A DNA stretch of 64,000 nt from Pseudomonas sp. 21. GTDB lineage: Bacteria > Pseudomonadota > Gammaproteobacteria > Pseudomonadales > Pseudomonadaceae. Positions 21,102 to 28,798 of this stretch are shown here, in pieces; position 1 is the stretch's first letter; every line of letters starts with the position of its first letter. Both the position numbers and the translations under genes were made by a program. The notes under the pieces were generated by a model. That model saw only the letters and a list, made by a program, of their open reading frames with translations. It searched no databases and had not been told where the DNA came from. The stretch is from positions 563,774 to 627,773 of the forward strand of contig NZ_JYOA01000007.1 of NCBI RefSeq assembly GCF_000955805.1. Direction: 5' to 3'.

Positions 21102-22559
21102 TCAGATGGCGCCGTGGTGCAAGGCGAAGTACTTGGTTTCGACGAAGGGCTCGAAGCCCTCGCTGCCGCCTTCGCGGCCCAGGCCAGAGGCCTTCATGCC
21201 GCCGAAGGGAATGGGGTGGCCGGTGAACTTGGCGCCGTTGACCGCCACCATGGCGAATTCCAGGCGCCGCATCAGCGGCCAGAGGTGATCCAGGCGTTGC
21301 CCACAAAGGTAGGCGGCCAGGCCGTACTCGGTGTCGTTGGCCTGCCGGACGGCTTCGTCCAGGTCGTCGTACGCGCTCACACCGGCAATCGGCGCGAAGT
21401 TCTCCTCGCGCCAGATACGCATCTGCGGGGTGACGTCGGCCAGCACGGTTGGCTGGTGGAACCAGCCGCCCAGTGCATGGGGTTCGCCGCCGGCGAGCAG
21501 GCGCGCGCCCTGGTCGATGGCGTCCCGCACGCGCTCGGCGGTGACGTCGAAGGCGCCCTGGTGCATCAGCGGGCCGATCTGGCTGCGCGCATCGCTGGCC
21601 GGGCCGACGCGCAGCTCACGCACGGCGGGGGCGAAACGCTGCAGGAAGGGCTCGTAGAGTTCGCGGGCAACCAGGATGCGGTTGGCCGCGCAGCAGTCCT
21701 GCCCGGAGGTCTGGAACTTGGCGTCGATGGCGAACTTCACCGCCTGCTCCAGATCGGCATCGGGCAAAACGATGAAGGGAGCGTTGCCACCCAGTTCCAG
21801 GGCGACTTTCTTCACGTCGCGGGCGGCGGCCTGCAGCACCAGCTTCCCCACGCGGGTCGAGCCGGTGAAGCTCACGGCGCGCACGCGGCTGTCGCCGACC
21901 AGGGTTTCCATGGCCATCTGCGGCTCGCCCAGCACCACGTTGAACACGCCGGCGGGGAAGCCGGCTTCTTCGGCCAGCTGTGCCAGGGCGAAGGCGGAAT
22001 AGGGCGTCTCGTGGGCCGGCTTGACCACCACGCTGCAGCCGGCGGCGAGGGCGGCGGCGGCCTTGCGGGTGATCATCGCCGAGGGGAAGTTCCACGGCGT
22101 CAGCAACGCGGCGACGCCCACCGGCTCGACGACCGTGCCGAGGTGCGCATTGGGGATATGGCTGGGGATGTTGCGGCCGTTCAGCCGACGCGCCTCTTCG
22201 GCGAACCAGGGGATGAAGCTGGCGGCGTAGTCGATCTCGCCTAGGGCTTCGGCCAGCGGCTTGCCCTGTTCCAGGCTGAGGATCTGCGCGAGGTCGTCGC
22301 GGTGCTGGCGGATCAGCTCGGCCCAGCGGCGCAGCAGGGCGCCGCGCTCATCCAGGCTGCGCGCGCGCCAGGCCGGGAAGGCCGCGGCGGCAGCGTCAAT
22401 GGCGCCGACGATCTGTTCGCGGTCGAGCAGCGGCACGTGGCCGATGGCTTCACGGGTGGCGGGGTTGTCGACGGCAATGCTGGCGCCGCTGGCGCTGTGC
22501 AGCCAATGGCCGTTCACGTAGCAGAGCGACTTGAACAGCAGGGGATGGGCGTAGGACAT
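21102..22559 (-). CDS. doeC: Aspartate-semialdehyde dehydrogenase DoeC
   Basis: A 485-residue NAD(P)-dependent aldehyde dehydrogenase of the succinate-semialdehyde dehydrogenase type. Key segments are LTPWNFPSAMITRK, FTGSTRVGK, ELGGNAPFIV with the general-base Glu, and GQDCCAANRILV with the nucleophilic Cys. In the doe pathway it oxidises L-aspartate semialdehyde to aspartate. It lies 16 bp before doeD and would be cotranscribed with it. Without the context it would be called a succinate-semialdehyde dehydrogenase. Confidence 0.88.
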   Translation of the reverse strand: MSYAHPLLFKSLCYVNGHWLHSASGASIAVDNPATREAIGHVPLLDREQIVGAIDAAAAAFPAWRARSLDERGALLRRWAELIRQHRDDLAQILSLEQGKPLAEALGEIDYAASFIPWFAEEARRLNGRNIPSHIPNAHLGTVVEPVGVAALLTPWNFPSAMITRKAAAALAAGCSVVVKPAHETPYSAFALAQLAEEAGFPAGVFNVVLGEPQMAMETLVGDSRVRAVSFTGSTRVGKLVLQAAARDVKKVALELGGNAPFIVLPDADLEQAVKFAIDAKFQTSGQDCCAANRILVARELYEPFLQRFAPAVRELRVGPASDARSQIGPLMHQGAFDVTAERVRDAIDQGARLLAGGEPHALGGWFHQPTVLADVTPQMRIWREENFAPIAGVSAYDDLDEAVRQANDTEYGLAAYLCGQRLDHLWPLMRRLEFAMVAVNGAKFTGHPIPFGGMKASGLGREGGSEGFEPFVETKYFALHHGAI

Positions 22560-22693
22560 GGTGGCGGCTCCTGGGCGGATGGCATGGGAACCATCCTAGG
22601 GGCCGCGGGCGCGCGGTTTTTTCCTAAGCGGGGGACGACGGCGGCAAATCTTTTTGCAGTTCTGCCGCCGCTGTTGGGCTTTTTCGGGTGGCG

Positions 22694-23341
22694 TCAGGCT
22701 GTTGCGGCGCGACGCAGGTTGCGGGTGATGGCGCTGAGCAGCATGCCGTAGAGCGGCACGAAGAGCATCAGCATCACCGCGAGCTTCACGCCGTAGTCGA
22801 CCCAGGCGATCTCCACCCAGTGCTCGGCCATGAAGGCGTTGTCGCTGTGCCAGAAGGCGATGGAGAAGAAGGTGAAGGTGTCCAGCAGGTTGCCGAACAG
22901 GGTCGAGACCACCGGGGCGATCCACCACTGGCGCATGCGCCGCAGGCGATCGAAGACCTGGATGTCGAGGATCTGCCCGAACACGTAGGCCAGGAAGCTG
23001 GCCAGGGAAATCCGCGCGACGAAGGTGTTGAATTCGCCCAGCGAGGCGAAGCCCCTGAAGGCGCCTTCCTGGAAGACCACCGAAATGACGTAGGAGGCCA
23101 GCAGTGCCGGGACCATCACCCGCGCGATGACCAGTCGTGCCGGGCGCTTGCCGAGCAGGCGGACGGTGAGGTCGGTGGCCAGGAAGATGAACGGGAAGCT
23201 GAACGCGCCCCAGGTGGTGTGCCAGCCAAAGAGGGTCATTGGCAGCTGCACCAGGTAGTTGCTGGCGATGATGATCAGGATGTGGAACGCGACCAGGCCG
23301 GCGAGTGCGCCGCGCCGTGCCGCCGGAAGGGATGCCGACAT
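22694..23341 (-). CDS. yhhQ: Queuosine-precursor transporter (YhhQ/VUT family)
   Basis: A 215-residue membrane protein with about six hydrophobic segments. It matches the COG1738/VUT family: HILIIIASNYLVQLP, FPFIFLATDLTVRLLG, SFLAYVFGQILDIQVFDRLRR and STLFGNLLDTFTFF. YhhQ imports queuine precursors (preQ0/preQ1) for tRNA queuosine. The start at 23341 follows AAAGG. It sits between doeC and doeX on the same strand though it has no ectoine role, and a preQ1-type leader precedes it. Confidence 0.88.
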   Translation of the reverse strand: MSASLPAARRGALAGLVAFHILIIIASNYLVQLPMTLFGWHTTWGAFSFPFIFLATDLTVRLLGKRPARLVIARVMVPALLASYVISVVFQEGAFRGFASLGEFNTFVARISLASFLAYVFGQILDIQVFDRLRRMRQWWIAPVVSTLFGNLLDTFTFFSIAFWHSDNAFMAEHWVEIAWVDYGVKLAVMLMLFVPLYGMLLSAITRNLRRAATA

Positions 23342-23348
23342 GCTTGGG

Positions 23349-23380
23349 CCTTTTTCGTCGATGGGGTGAGGGAACCCATG
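23349..23380 (-). promoter_or_regulatory. Candidate preQ1-I riboswitch, translational type
   Basis: On the minus strand, directly before yhhQ: ATGGG-TTCCCTCAC-CCCAT forms a 5-bp stem and C-rich loop, followed by an A-rich tail CGACGAAAAAGG. The tail ends in the gene's AAGG ribosome-binding site, which can pair with CCT of the loop as a pseudoknot. Order and size match preQ1-I aptamers, which are known ahead of COG1738 genes. Ligand binding is inferred. Confidence 0.55.
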
Positions 23381-23405
23381 CCCGGCACCATGCCGAGCGG
23401 CGCGC

Positions 23406-23434
23406 ATTGTATACGATCCGGACCGCGAAGTCAG
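23406..23434 (-). promoter_or_regulatory. Probable sigma-70 promoter of yhhQ
   Basis: On the minus strand a -35 CTGACT (23429-23434) is separated by 17 bp from a -10 TACAAT (23406-23411). The transcript would begin just before the riboswitch-like fold. Confidence 0.5.
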
Positions 23435-23479
23435 GTTTTATTGTGCAATTTTTGTTCAGTCCGCTCGGTCTGCCAATTC

Positions 23480-23666
23480 GTGGGAGCGGACTTTGTCCGC
23501 GATCGATTTCCCGCTACGCCGAGCAAGCCGGTTGCACATCGCGGACGCAGTCCGCTCTACGCTCGCGCCAGACGCCGGGCAAAACTGTAGGAGCGAGCTT
23601 GCTCGCGAGCGGATTCACCGGCCGCTCTGGAGGTGGGTGGGTTCGCGAGCAAGCTCGCTCCTACAG
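23480..23666. repeat. REP cluster, two types
   Basis: An inverted pair of GGAGCGGACTTTGTCCGCGA is followed by an inverted pair of GTAGGAGCGAGCTTGCTCGC. These fill the space between yhhQ and doeX; nothing else is seen there beyond the yhhQ promoter. Confidence 0.85.
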
Positions 23667-24149
23667 GGAACCTGCCTCCAGCGCCTCGGCGGGAATCGCC
23701 GCCTCCTGGGTCTTGATCACCTTGGTGACGATATAGGTGAAGTAGCGCTCGATCCCCACGTCCTCCAGCAACAGCTGGTCGATGAAGCGCTGGTAGTGGT
23801 CGATGTCGCGCGCCTGGATCATCGCGATGTAGTCCACCCCGCCGCCGGTGGCGTAGCAGAAACCGACCTCCGGCGACTGTTGCAGGCGTTGTTCGAAGCG
23901 CTTCATGTCCTGCGCGGTATGCCGCGCCAGGGTGATCTCCACCAGCACCTGCTGCTGCTTGAACAGCGCCGACCAGTCGATCTGCGCGCGGTAGCCCTTG
24001 ATCAGCCCCGCTTCCTCCAGCTTGCGCACGCGCTCCCAGGCCGGGCTGACCGAGAGGTTGATCGCCTCGGCCAGGCTCGACTTGGTGATGCGCCCGTCCC
24101 CGGCGAGGATGCGCAGGATCTTCAGGTCGTAGCGGTCGAGCTTGATCAT
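23661..24149 (-). CDS. doeX: Lrp/AsnC-family regulator DoeX
   Basis: A 162-residue Lrp/AsnC protein: an N-terminal helix-turn-helix (ILRILAGDGRITKSSLAEAINLSVSPAWERVRKLEEAGLI) and a C-terminal RAM ligand-binding domain (about 65-150). It lies 25 bp after doeB on the same strand, the position of doeX in ectoine-degradation operons. It likely senses a pathway intermediate such as alpha-ADABA or diaminobutyrate and works with the MocR protein EnuR. Confidence 0.87.
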   Translation of the reverse strand: MIKLDRYDLKILRILAGDGRITKSSLAEAINLSVSPAWERVRKLEEAGLIKGYRAQIDWSALFKQQQVLVEITLARHTAQDMKRFEQRLQQSPEVGFCYATGGGVDYIAMIQARDIDHYQRFIDQLLLEDVGIERYFTYIVTKVIKTQEAAIPAEALEAGSL

Positions 24150-24174
24150 CGCGGCCTCCGGCGCCTGGCGGCGC

Positions 24175-25191
24175 TCAATCGATCACCTCGGCAACCACCG
24201 CCAGGGTGTCGCCGCTCTGCACCAGGCCGGGGAAATGCCGCGCGGCGAGGATGCCGCTGCGCTTGGCGCGGTATTCCACCGGCGCGGCGCCGGTGCGCAG
24301 CACGTCATGCACCCGCGCCAGCACTTCGCCACGCTCGACCCGCTCGCCCAGGTCGCGGCACATCTCCAGCAGGCCGCCGTGCTCGCTGGCGATGAAGCAG
24401 TCGCCGTCGGGCATGTCGAGCATCACCGACGTTGCCGGCTCGATCTCGCCTCGCAAAATGCCGGCCTCCACCAGCAGGTTGCGCACGCCACGCCGGGCGA
24501 TGGCCACGGTGCGCGCGCTGCTGGTGCCGCCACCGCCCAGTTCGGTGGTGACGAACAGCTTGCCCTGTTCCTCGGCGGCGCTGTCGTACATGCCCACCGC
24601 GTCCAGCTCCAGCATGCGCATGGCGTAGGGCGCGGCGAAGGCGCGCATCAGCGCCTCGCTGGCTTCCTGCTGGGCCTTGTCCGGCAGCACGTGGCACGCG
24701 GCGAAGGGCAGGAAATCCAGGGTCCGGCCGCCGGAGTGGATGTCCAGCACCACATCCGCCAGCGGCAACAGGGTGCGCTGGAAGTAGTCGGCGATCTTCT
24801 GCGTCACCGTGCCGTCCGGGCGGCCGGGGAAGCTGCGGTTGAGGTTGCCGGCATCGATGGGCGAGGTGCGCTTGCCGGCATGGAACGCCGGCGTGTTCAT
24901 GAACGGCACGATGATCACCCGGCCGCGCACGTCCTCGGTGCGCAGCTCCTGGGCCAGGCGGCTGAGCGCCACCGGGCCTTCGTACTCGTCGCCGTGGTTG
25001 CCGCCGGTCAGCAGCGCGGTGGGGCCGTCGCCGTTCTTCACCACGCAGACCGGGATCATCACCGCGCCCCAGGCCGAATCGTCCCGCGAGTAGGGCAGTT
25101 TGAGGTGGCCGTGCTGCACGCCGTCGCGCTGGAAATCGACGCTGGCGGCGATGGGGTTTTCGCGCAGCTCTTTATCGAGGGACTGTGTCAT
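24175..25191 (-). CDS. doeB: N-acetyl-L-2,4-diaminobutanoate deacetylase DoeB
   Basis: A 338-residue zinc carboxypeptidase-like deacylase of the succinylglutamate desuccinylase/aspartoacylase family. The zinc site is visible as GGNHGDEYEG (His and Glu) with the later DIHSGG (His). In ectoine breakdown it removes the acetyl group from N-alpha-acetyl-diaminobutyrate, giving L-2,4-diaminobutyrate for DoeD. Four bases separate it from doeA upstream and 25 bp from doeX downstream. Confidence 0.92.
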   Translation of the reverse strand: MTQSLDKELRENPIAASVDFQRDGVQHGHLKLPYSRDDSAWGAVMIPVCVVKNGDGPTALLTGGNHGDEYEGPVALSRLAQELRTEDVRGRVIIVPFMNTPAFHAGKRTSPIDAGNLNRSFPGRPDGTVTQKIADYFQRTLLPLADVVLDIHSGGRTLDFLPFAACHVLPDKAQQEASEALMRAFAAPYAMRMLELDAVGMYDSAAEEQGKLFVTTELGGGGTSSARTVAIARRGVRNLLVEAGILRGEIEPATSVMLDMPDGDCFIASEHGGLLEMCRDLGERVERGEVLARVHDVLRTGAAPVEYRAKRSGILAARHFPGLVQSGDTLAVVAEVID

Positions 25192-25195
25192 CGCC

Positions 25196-26386
25196 TCACT
25201 CCTTCACGAACAGCTGGCGCGGGTAGTCGCAGAAGGTTTCCACGCCGCGCTCGGTGATGAGGATGCTTTCGGTGATCTCCAGGCCCCAGTCGTCCATCCA
25301 CAGGCCGGGCATGAAGTGGAAGGTCATGCCCGGTTCGAGCACGCTGTTGTCGCTCGGGCGCAGGCTCATGGTGCGCTCGCCCCAGTCCGGCGGGTAGCTG
25401 ATCCCGATGGGGTAGCCGCAGCGGCTGTCCTTGTGGATGCCGAACTTCTCCAGCACGCCGAAGAAGGCGCGGGCGATGTCGCCGGTGGTGTTACCCGGTT
25501 TCGCGGCGTCGAGGCCCGCGGCGATGCCTTCGACCACGGCTTTTTCCGCATCGAGGAAATGCGGCGGCGGCTGGCCGAGGAACACCGTGCGCGACAGCGG
25601 GCAGTGGTAGCGCTTGTAGCAGCCGGCGATCTCGAAGAAGGTGCCGGCGCCGCGCTCGAAAGGTGTGTCGTCCCAGGTCAGGTGCGGCGCGCTGGCGTCG
25701 GCGCCGGTGGGCAGCAGCGGGACGATGGCCGGGTAGTCGCCGCCGTGGCCGTCGGCGCCGAGGATGCCGGTGCTGTAGATCTCGGCGACCAGCTCGTTCT
25801 TGCGCATGCCCGGCTCGATGCGCTCGACGATGTGCGCGTGCATCTTCTCGACGATGCGCGCGGCGATGCGCATGTACTCGATCTCGCGCGGCGACTTCAC
25901 CGCGCGCTGCCAGTTCACCAGGGCCGTGGCATCGACGAACTTCGCGTTCGGCAGGTTCGCCTGCAGCGAGCGGAAGGCGGCGGCGCTGAAGTAGTAGTTG
26001 TCCATCTCCACGCCGACGGTGCGGCCCGCCCAGCCCCGCGCGGCGATGACCTCGCGGGACAGGTAGTCCATCGGGTGGCGCTCGGTGGACTGCACGTAGT
26101 GGTCGGGGTAGCCGACGATGTTGTCCGCCTGCATGAACACGGTACGCCGCGCGCCGTTGGCGTCCTGGCCGCGGCCGAACCAGACCGGCTCGCCGTCCAG
26201 CGCCAGCAGCACGCACTGGTGCACGTAGAAGGACCAGCCATCGTAGCCGGTCAGCCAGGCCATGTTCGACGGGTCGGTAACCAGCAGCAGTTCGATGCCG
26301 CGCTGTTGCATGCTGGCGCGGACCTTGGCGATCCGCTGGGCATATTCCTCCCGGCTGAAGGGGAGGTTGACGACGATTTCGGACAT
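25196..26386 (-). CDS. doeA: Ectoine hydrolase DoeA
   Basis: A 396-residue member of the M24 creatinase/aminopeptidase P superfamily with an N-terminal creatinase domain and a pita-bread catalytic domain. Family-typical segments are NMAWLTGYDGWSFYVHQ and GTFFEIAGCYKRYHCPLSRTV. DoeA opens the ectoine ring to N-acetyl-diaminobutyrate. A creatinase or Xaa-Pro peptidase would look similar, but the adjacent doeB, eutB, eutC and Ehu transporter settle the assignment. Confidence 0.93.
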   Translation of the reverse strand: MSEIVVNLPFSREEYAQRIAKVRASMQQRGIELLLVTDPSNMAWLTGYDGWSFYVHQCVLLALDGEPVWFGRGQDANGARRTVFMQADNIVGYPDHYVQSTERHPMDYLSREVIAARGWAGRTVGVEMDNYYFSAAAFRSLQANLPNAKFVDATALVNWQRAVKSPREIEYMRIAARIVEKMHAHIVERIEPGMRKNELVAEIYSTGILGADGHGGDYPAIVPLLPTGADASAPHLTWDDTPFERGAGTFFEIAGCYKRYHCPLSRTVFLGQPPPHFLDAEKAVVEGIAAGLDAAKPGNTTGDIARAFFGVLEKFGIHKDSRCGYPIGISYPPDWGERTMSLRPSDNSVLEPGMTFHFMPGLWMDDWGLEITESILITERGVETFCDYPRQLFVKE

Positions 26387-26420
26387 GCGGAAATCCTCTT
26401 TCGGTTTTTGTTTTTTCTTT

Positions 26421-26501
26421 TGTAGGAGCGAGCTTGCTCGCGAACCCGCCTAGCTTTAGCGCTGCCGGGGAACCCGTTCGCGAGCAAGCTCGCTCCTACA
26501 G
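26421..26501. repeat. Inverted pair of REP elements
   Basis: GTAGGAGCGAGCTTGCTCGC and its inverse, about 35 bp apart, lie between eutC and doeA. They could separate the eutBC part from the doe part of the transcript. Confidence 0.85.
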
Positions 26502-26509
26502 GTCAGTGA

Positions 26510-27502
26510 TTAGCTGTGGAACTTGAATCCCTTGCCCATCCGCTGCGCCCGCTGGAAGGCCAGGCCGGCGATGGCGGTGTCCTGGGCGCCGGTGCCGGTG
26601 AGGTCACAGAGGGTGATGTCCTCGGCGCGCACGCGGCCCTGGCGCAGCCCGGCGATGACCTGGCCGAGCTCGGCGAAATCCTCGTCGAGGCTGACGCTGC
26701 CGGCCGCCACCGCGTGGTGCAGCTCGCCCAGCACCCGGGTCTGGCTGAGGCGGTCGGCGACGTAGTGGTCCACGGCGGCCAGCGCTTGGGCGGCGATCTC
26801 GTTCTTGTGCTCGGCGTCCGACCCCATGGCAGTGATGTGCAGACCGGGACGCAGGTGTTTTTTCTGGAGCAGCGGTTCGCGGCTGGGCGTGGTGGTGATG
26901 GCGATGTCGGCGCCTTCCAGCGCTTCGTCGATGCTGGCGCAGGGCGTGACGGCAATGCCCAGGCTGCCGCTCAGCTCTTCCGCACATTGCCGCGCCTTGG
27001 CGATGTCCCGCGCCCAGACGCTGGCGCCTTCGATGGGCCGCACCAGGCACAGCGCCTTGAGCTGCAGCCTCGCCTGTTCCCCGGCGCCGATCAGCGCGAC
27101 CTGGCGCGAGTCCTCGCGGGCCAGCCATTTGGCCGCCACCGCGCCAGCGCAGGCGGTGCGCACGGCGGTGAGGTAGCCGTTATCCAGCAGGAGCGCGTCG
27201 AGCAGGCCGGTTTTCGACGACAGCAGCATCATCATGCCGTTGAGGCTGGGAAGGCCCAGCTTGGGATTGTCGAAAAAGCCGGGGCTGACCTTGATGGCGA
27301 AGCGCGGCAGGCCCGGCAGGTAGGCGGTCTTCACGTCGACTTCGCCGTTGTGCTCGGGCACGTCCAGGCGAAGGATCGGCGGCATCGCCACCGGCGCCGT
27401 GGCCAGCAGGCGGAAGGCCTGTTCGACGGCGTCGAGGCTCTCCCGGTCTATCGCCACGCAGGCGCGCAGGTCGGCTTCGCTGAGCAGGGTGACGTCAGCC
27501 AT
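26510..27502 (-). CDS. eutC: Ectoine utilisation protein EutC (ornithine cyclodeaminase family)
   Basis: A 330-residue member of the ornithine cyclodeaminase/mu-crystallin family with a Rossmann NAD-binding segment VALIGAGEQARLQLKALC. In ectoine clusters this paralogue is EutC, proposed with EutB to convert 5-hydroxyectoine to ectoine. It overlaps the end of eutB by eight bases, so the two are translationally coupled. Confidence 0.9.
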   Translation of the reverse strand: MADVTLLSEADLRACVAIDRESLDAVEQAFRLLATAPVAMPPILRLDVPEHNGEVDVKTAYLPGLPRFAIKVSPGFFDNPKLGLPSLNGMMMLLSSKTGLLDALLLDNGYLTAVRTACAGAVAAKWLAREDSRQVALIGAGEQARLQLKALCLVRPIEGASVWARDIAKARQCAEELSGSLGIAVTPCASIDEALEGADIAITTTPSREPLLQKKHLRPGLHITAMGSDAEHKNEIAAQALAAVDHYVADRLSQTRVLGELHHAVAAGSVSLDEDFAELGQVIAGLRQGRVRAEDITLCDLTGTGAQDTAIAGLAFQRAQRMGKGFKFHS

Positions 27503-28469
27503 GGGCGGTTTCCTCGAGGATCTGTTGGTGTTGTTCGATGGCGATGTTGCGCCCGCTGACCACCACCACCACCGGGCCGACCGGCGCGATCAGGCCGTCC
27601 AGCAGTGCGGCGATGCCGACGGCGGCGGCACCTTCGACCACCTGCCGCTCCTCGCGGTAGGCGTGGCGGATACCGGCGGCAATGGAGGGTTCGTCGAGCA
27701 GGTGCAACTGGTCGCAGTAGTCGCGGGCCAGCGCGAAGGTGTAGCGGTTGTCCAGGCCGATGCCGCCGCCGAGGGAGTCGGCCAGGGTCGGCAACTCTTC
27801 CACGTCCACCGGGCGACCGGCGGCGAGGCTGGCGGCCATGGCGGCGCCACGGCGCATGCTGATGCCGTGCACGCGGATGCTCGGGTCGGCCTGCTTGAGC
27901 GCCAGCGCCACGCCACCGAACAGGCCGCCGCCGGAGAGCGGTACCAGCACCTGGCGCACGTCCGGCCGTTGTTCGAGGATTTCCAGGCCGAGGGTGCCCT
28001 GGCCGGCGATGATCTGGGGGTGATCGAAGGGCGGCAGCAGCGCCGCGCCCTGCTCACGGGCAATGCGTTCGGCTTCGGCCTGGGCGTCGTCCTGGCTGTG
28101 GCCGACGATGCGTACCTCGGCGCCCAGTTCGCGGATCGCCTGCACCTTGTTCGCCGGCACCAACTGCGACAGGCAGATGGTGGCGTGCACGCCGAGCATG
28201 CGCGCGGCGTGGGCCAGCGCCCGGCCGTGGTTGCCGGTGGAGGCCGCGACCACACCCTTGGCCTTCTGCTCATCGGCGAGCTGGGCGATCGCATTGCTCG
28301 CGCCGCGCAGCTTGAAGCTGCCGGTGATCTGCTGGGATTCGAGCTTCAGGTACACCGGCGCCCCGAGCAGGCGCGACAGGCTGGGCGAATGCTCCAGCGG
28401 CGTCTGCCGCACCAGGCCCTGGATGCGCTGGCGTGCGCGGTACAGCTCGACGAGGGGAATCGGCTCCAT
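27495..28469 (-). CDS. eutB: Hydroxyectoine utilisation dehydratase EutB
   Basis: A 324-residue fold-type II PLP enzyme related to threonine dehydratase. It shows the PLP-lysine segment ITGSFKLRGASNAI, AASTGNHGRALAHAA and the phosphate-binding loop VPLSGGGLFGGVA. There is no regulatory ACT domain, unlike biosynthetic threonine deaminase. In this cluster it is EutB, acting on hydroxyectoine. No eutA gene is seen alongside. Confidence 0.9.
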   Translation of the reverse strand: MEPIPLVELYRARQRIQGLVRQTPLEHSPSLSRLLGAPVYLKLESQQITGSFKLRGASNAIAQLADEQKAKGVVAASTGNHGRALAHAARMLGVHATICLSQLVPANKVQAIRELGAEVRIVGHSQDDAQAEAERIAREQGAALLPPFDHPQIIAGQGTLGLEILEQRPDVRQVLVPLSGGGLFGGVALALKQADPSIRVHGISMRRGAAMAASLAAGRPVDVEELPTLADSLGGGIGLDNRYTFALARDYCDQLHLLDEPSIAAGIRHAYREERQVVEGAAAVGIAALLDGLIAPVGPVVVVVSGRNIAIEQHQQILEETAHG

Positions 28470-28511
28470 CTCGGCCTCCGGGGAATGCAGTGGGGCCGAG
28501 TGTAGGGGCGG

Positions 28512-28545
28512 GAAATTGTCGCGATGAATGTACTAGGACGATGTC
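28512..28545. promoter_or_regulatory. Candidate EnuR operator upstream of eutB
   Basis: Before eutB the sequence holds ATTGTC, ACTAGGAC and ATGTCG. The reverse complement GTCCTAGT also occurs in the enuR-ehuB intergenic space together with ATTGTC and ATGTCG. The CTAG-containing octamer is rare in this G+C-rich genome. An operator role is inferred. Confidence 0.4.
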
Positions 28546-28593
28546 GTCTTCAGCAGTGATTTCCGCGGGATGGGGCGCATGGGCCGAGAGCTT

Positions 28594-28795
28594 TCGTAGG
28601 AGCGGACTTCGTCCGCGATCGGCATCCGGCGCGTGCGGTAATCATCGCGGACGACGTCCGCTCCTGCGCTTCGCTCGATTGTCGGGAAAAACCTGTAGGA
28701 GCGAGGGGGCGCCCAGCCCTTGCTCGCGAACCCGCCCAGCGTCAGAGCCGACGGGGAGCCCGGTTCGCGAGCAAGCTCGCTCCTACAGGGGGTGC
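28594..28795. repeat. REP cluster between enuR and eutB
   Basis: An inverted pair of the GGAGCGGACTTCGTCCGCGA type is followed by an inverted pair of the GAGCGAGCTTGCTCGC type, one arm carrying the insertion GGGGGCGCCCAGCCC. No gene is seen in this ~330-bp space. Confidence 0.85.
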
Positions 28796-28798
28796 GGA

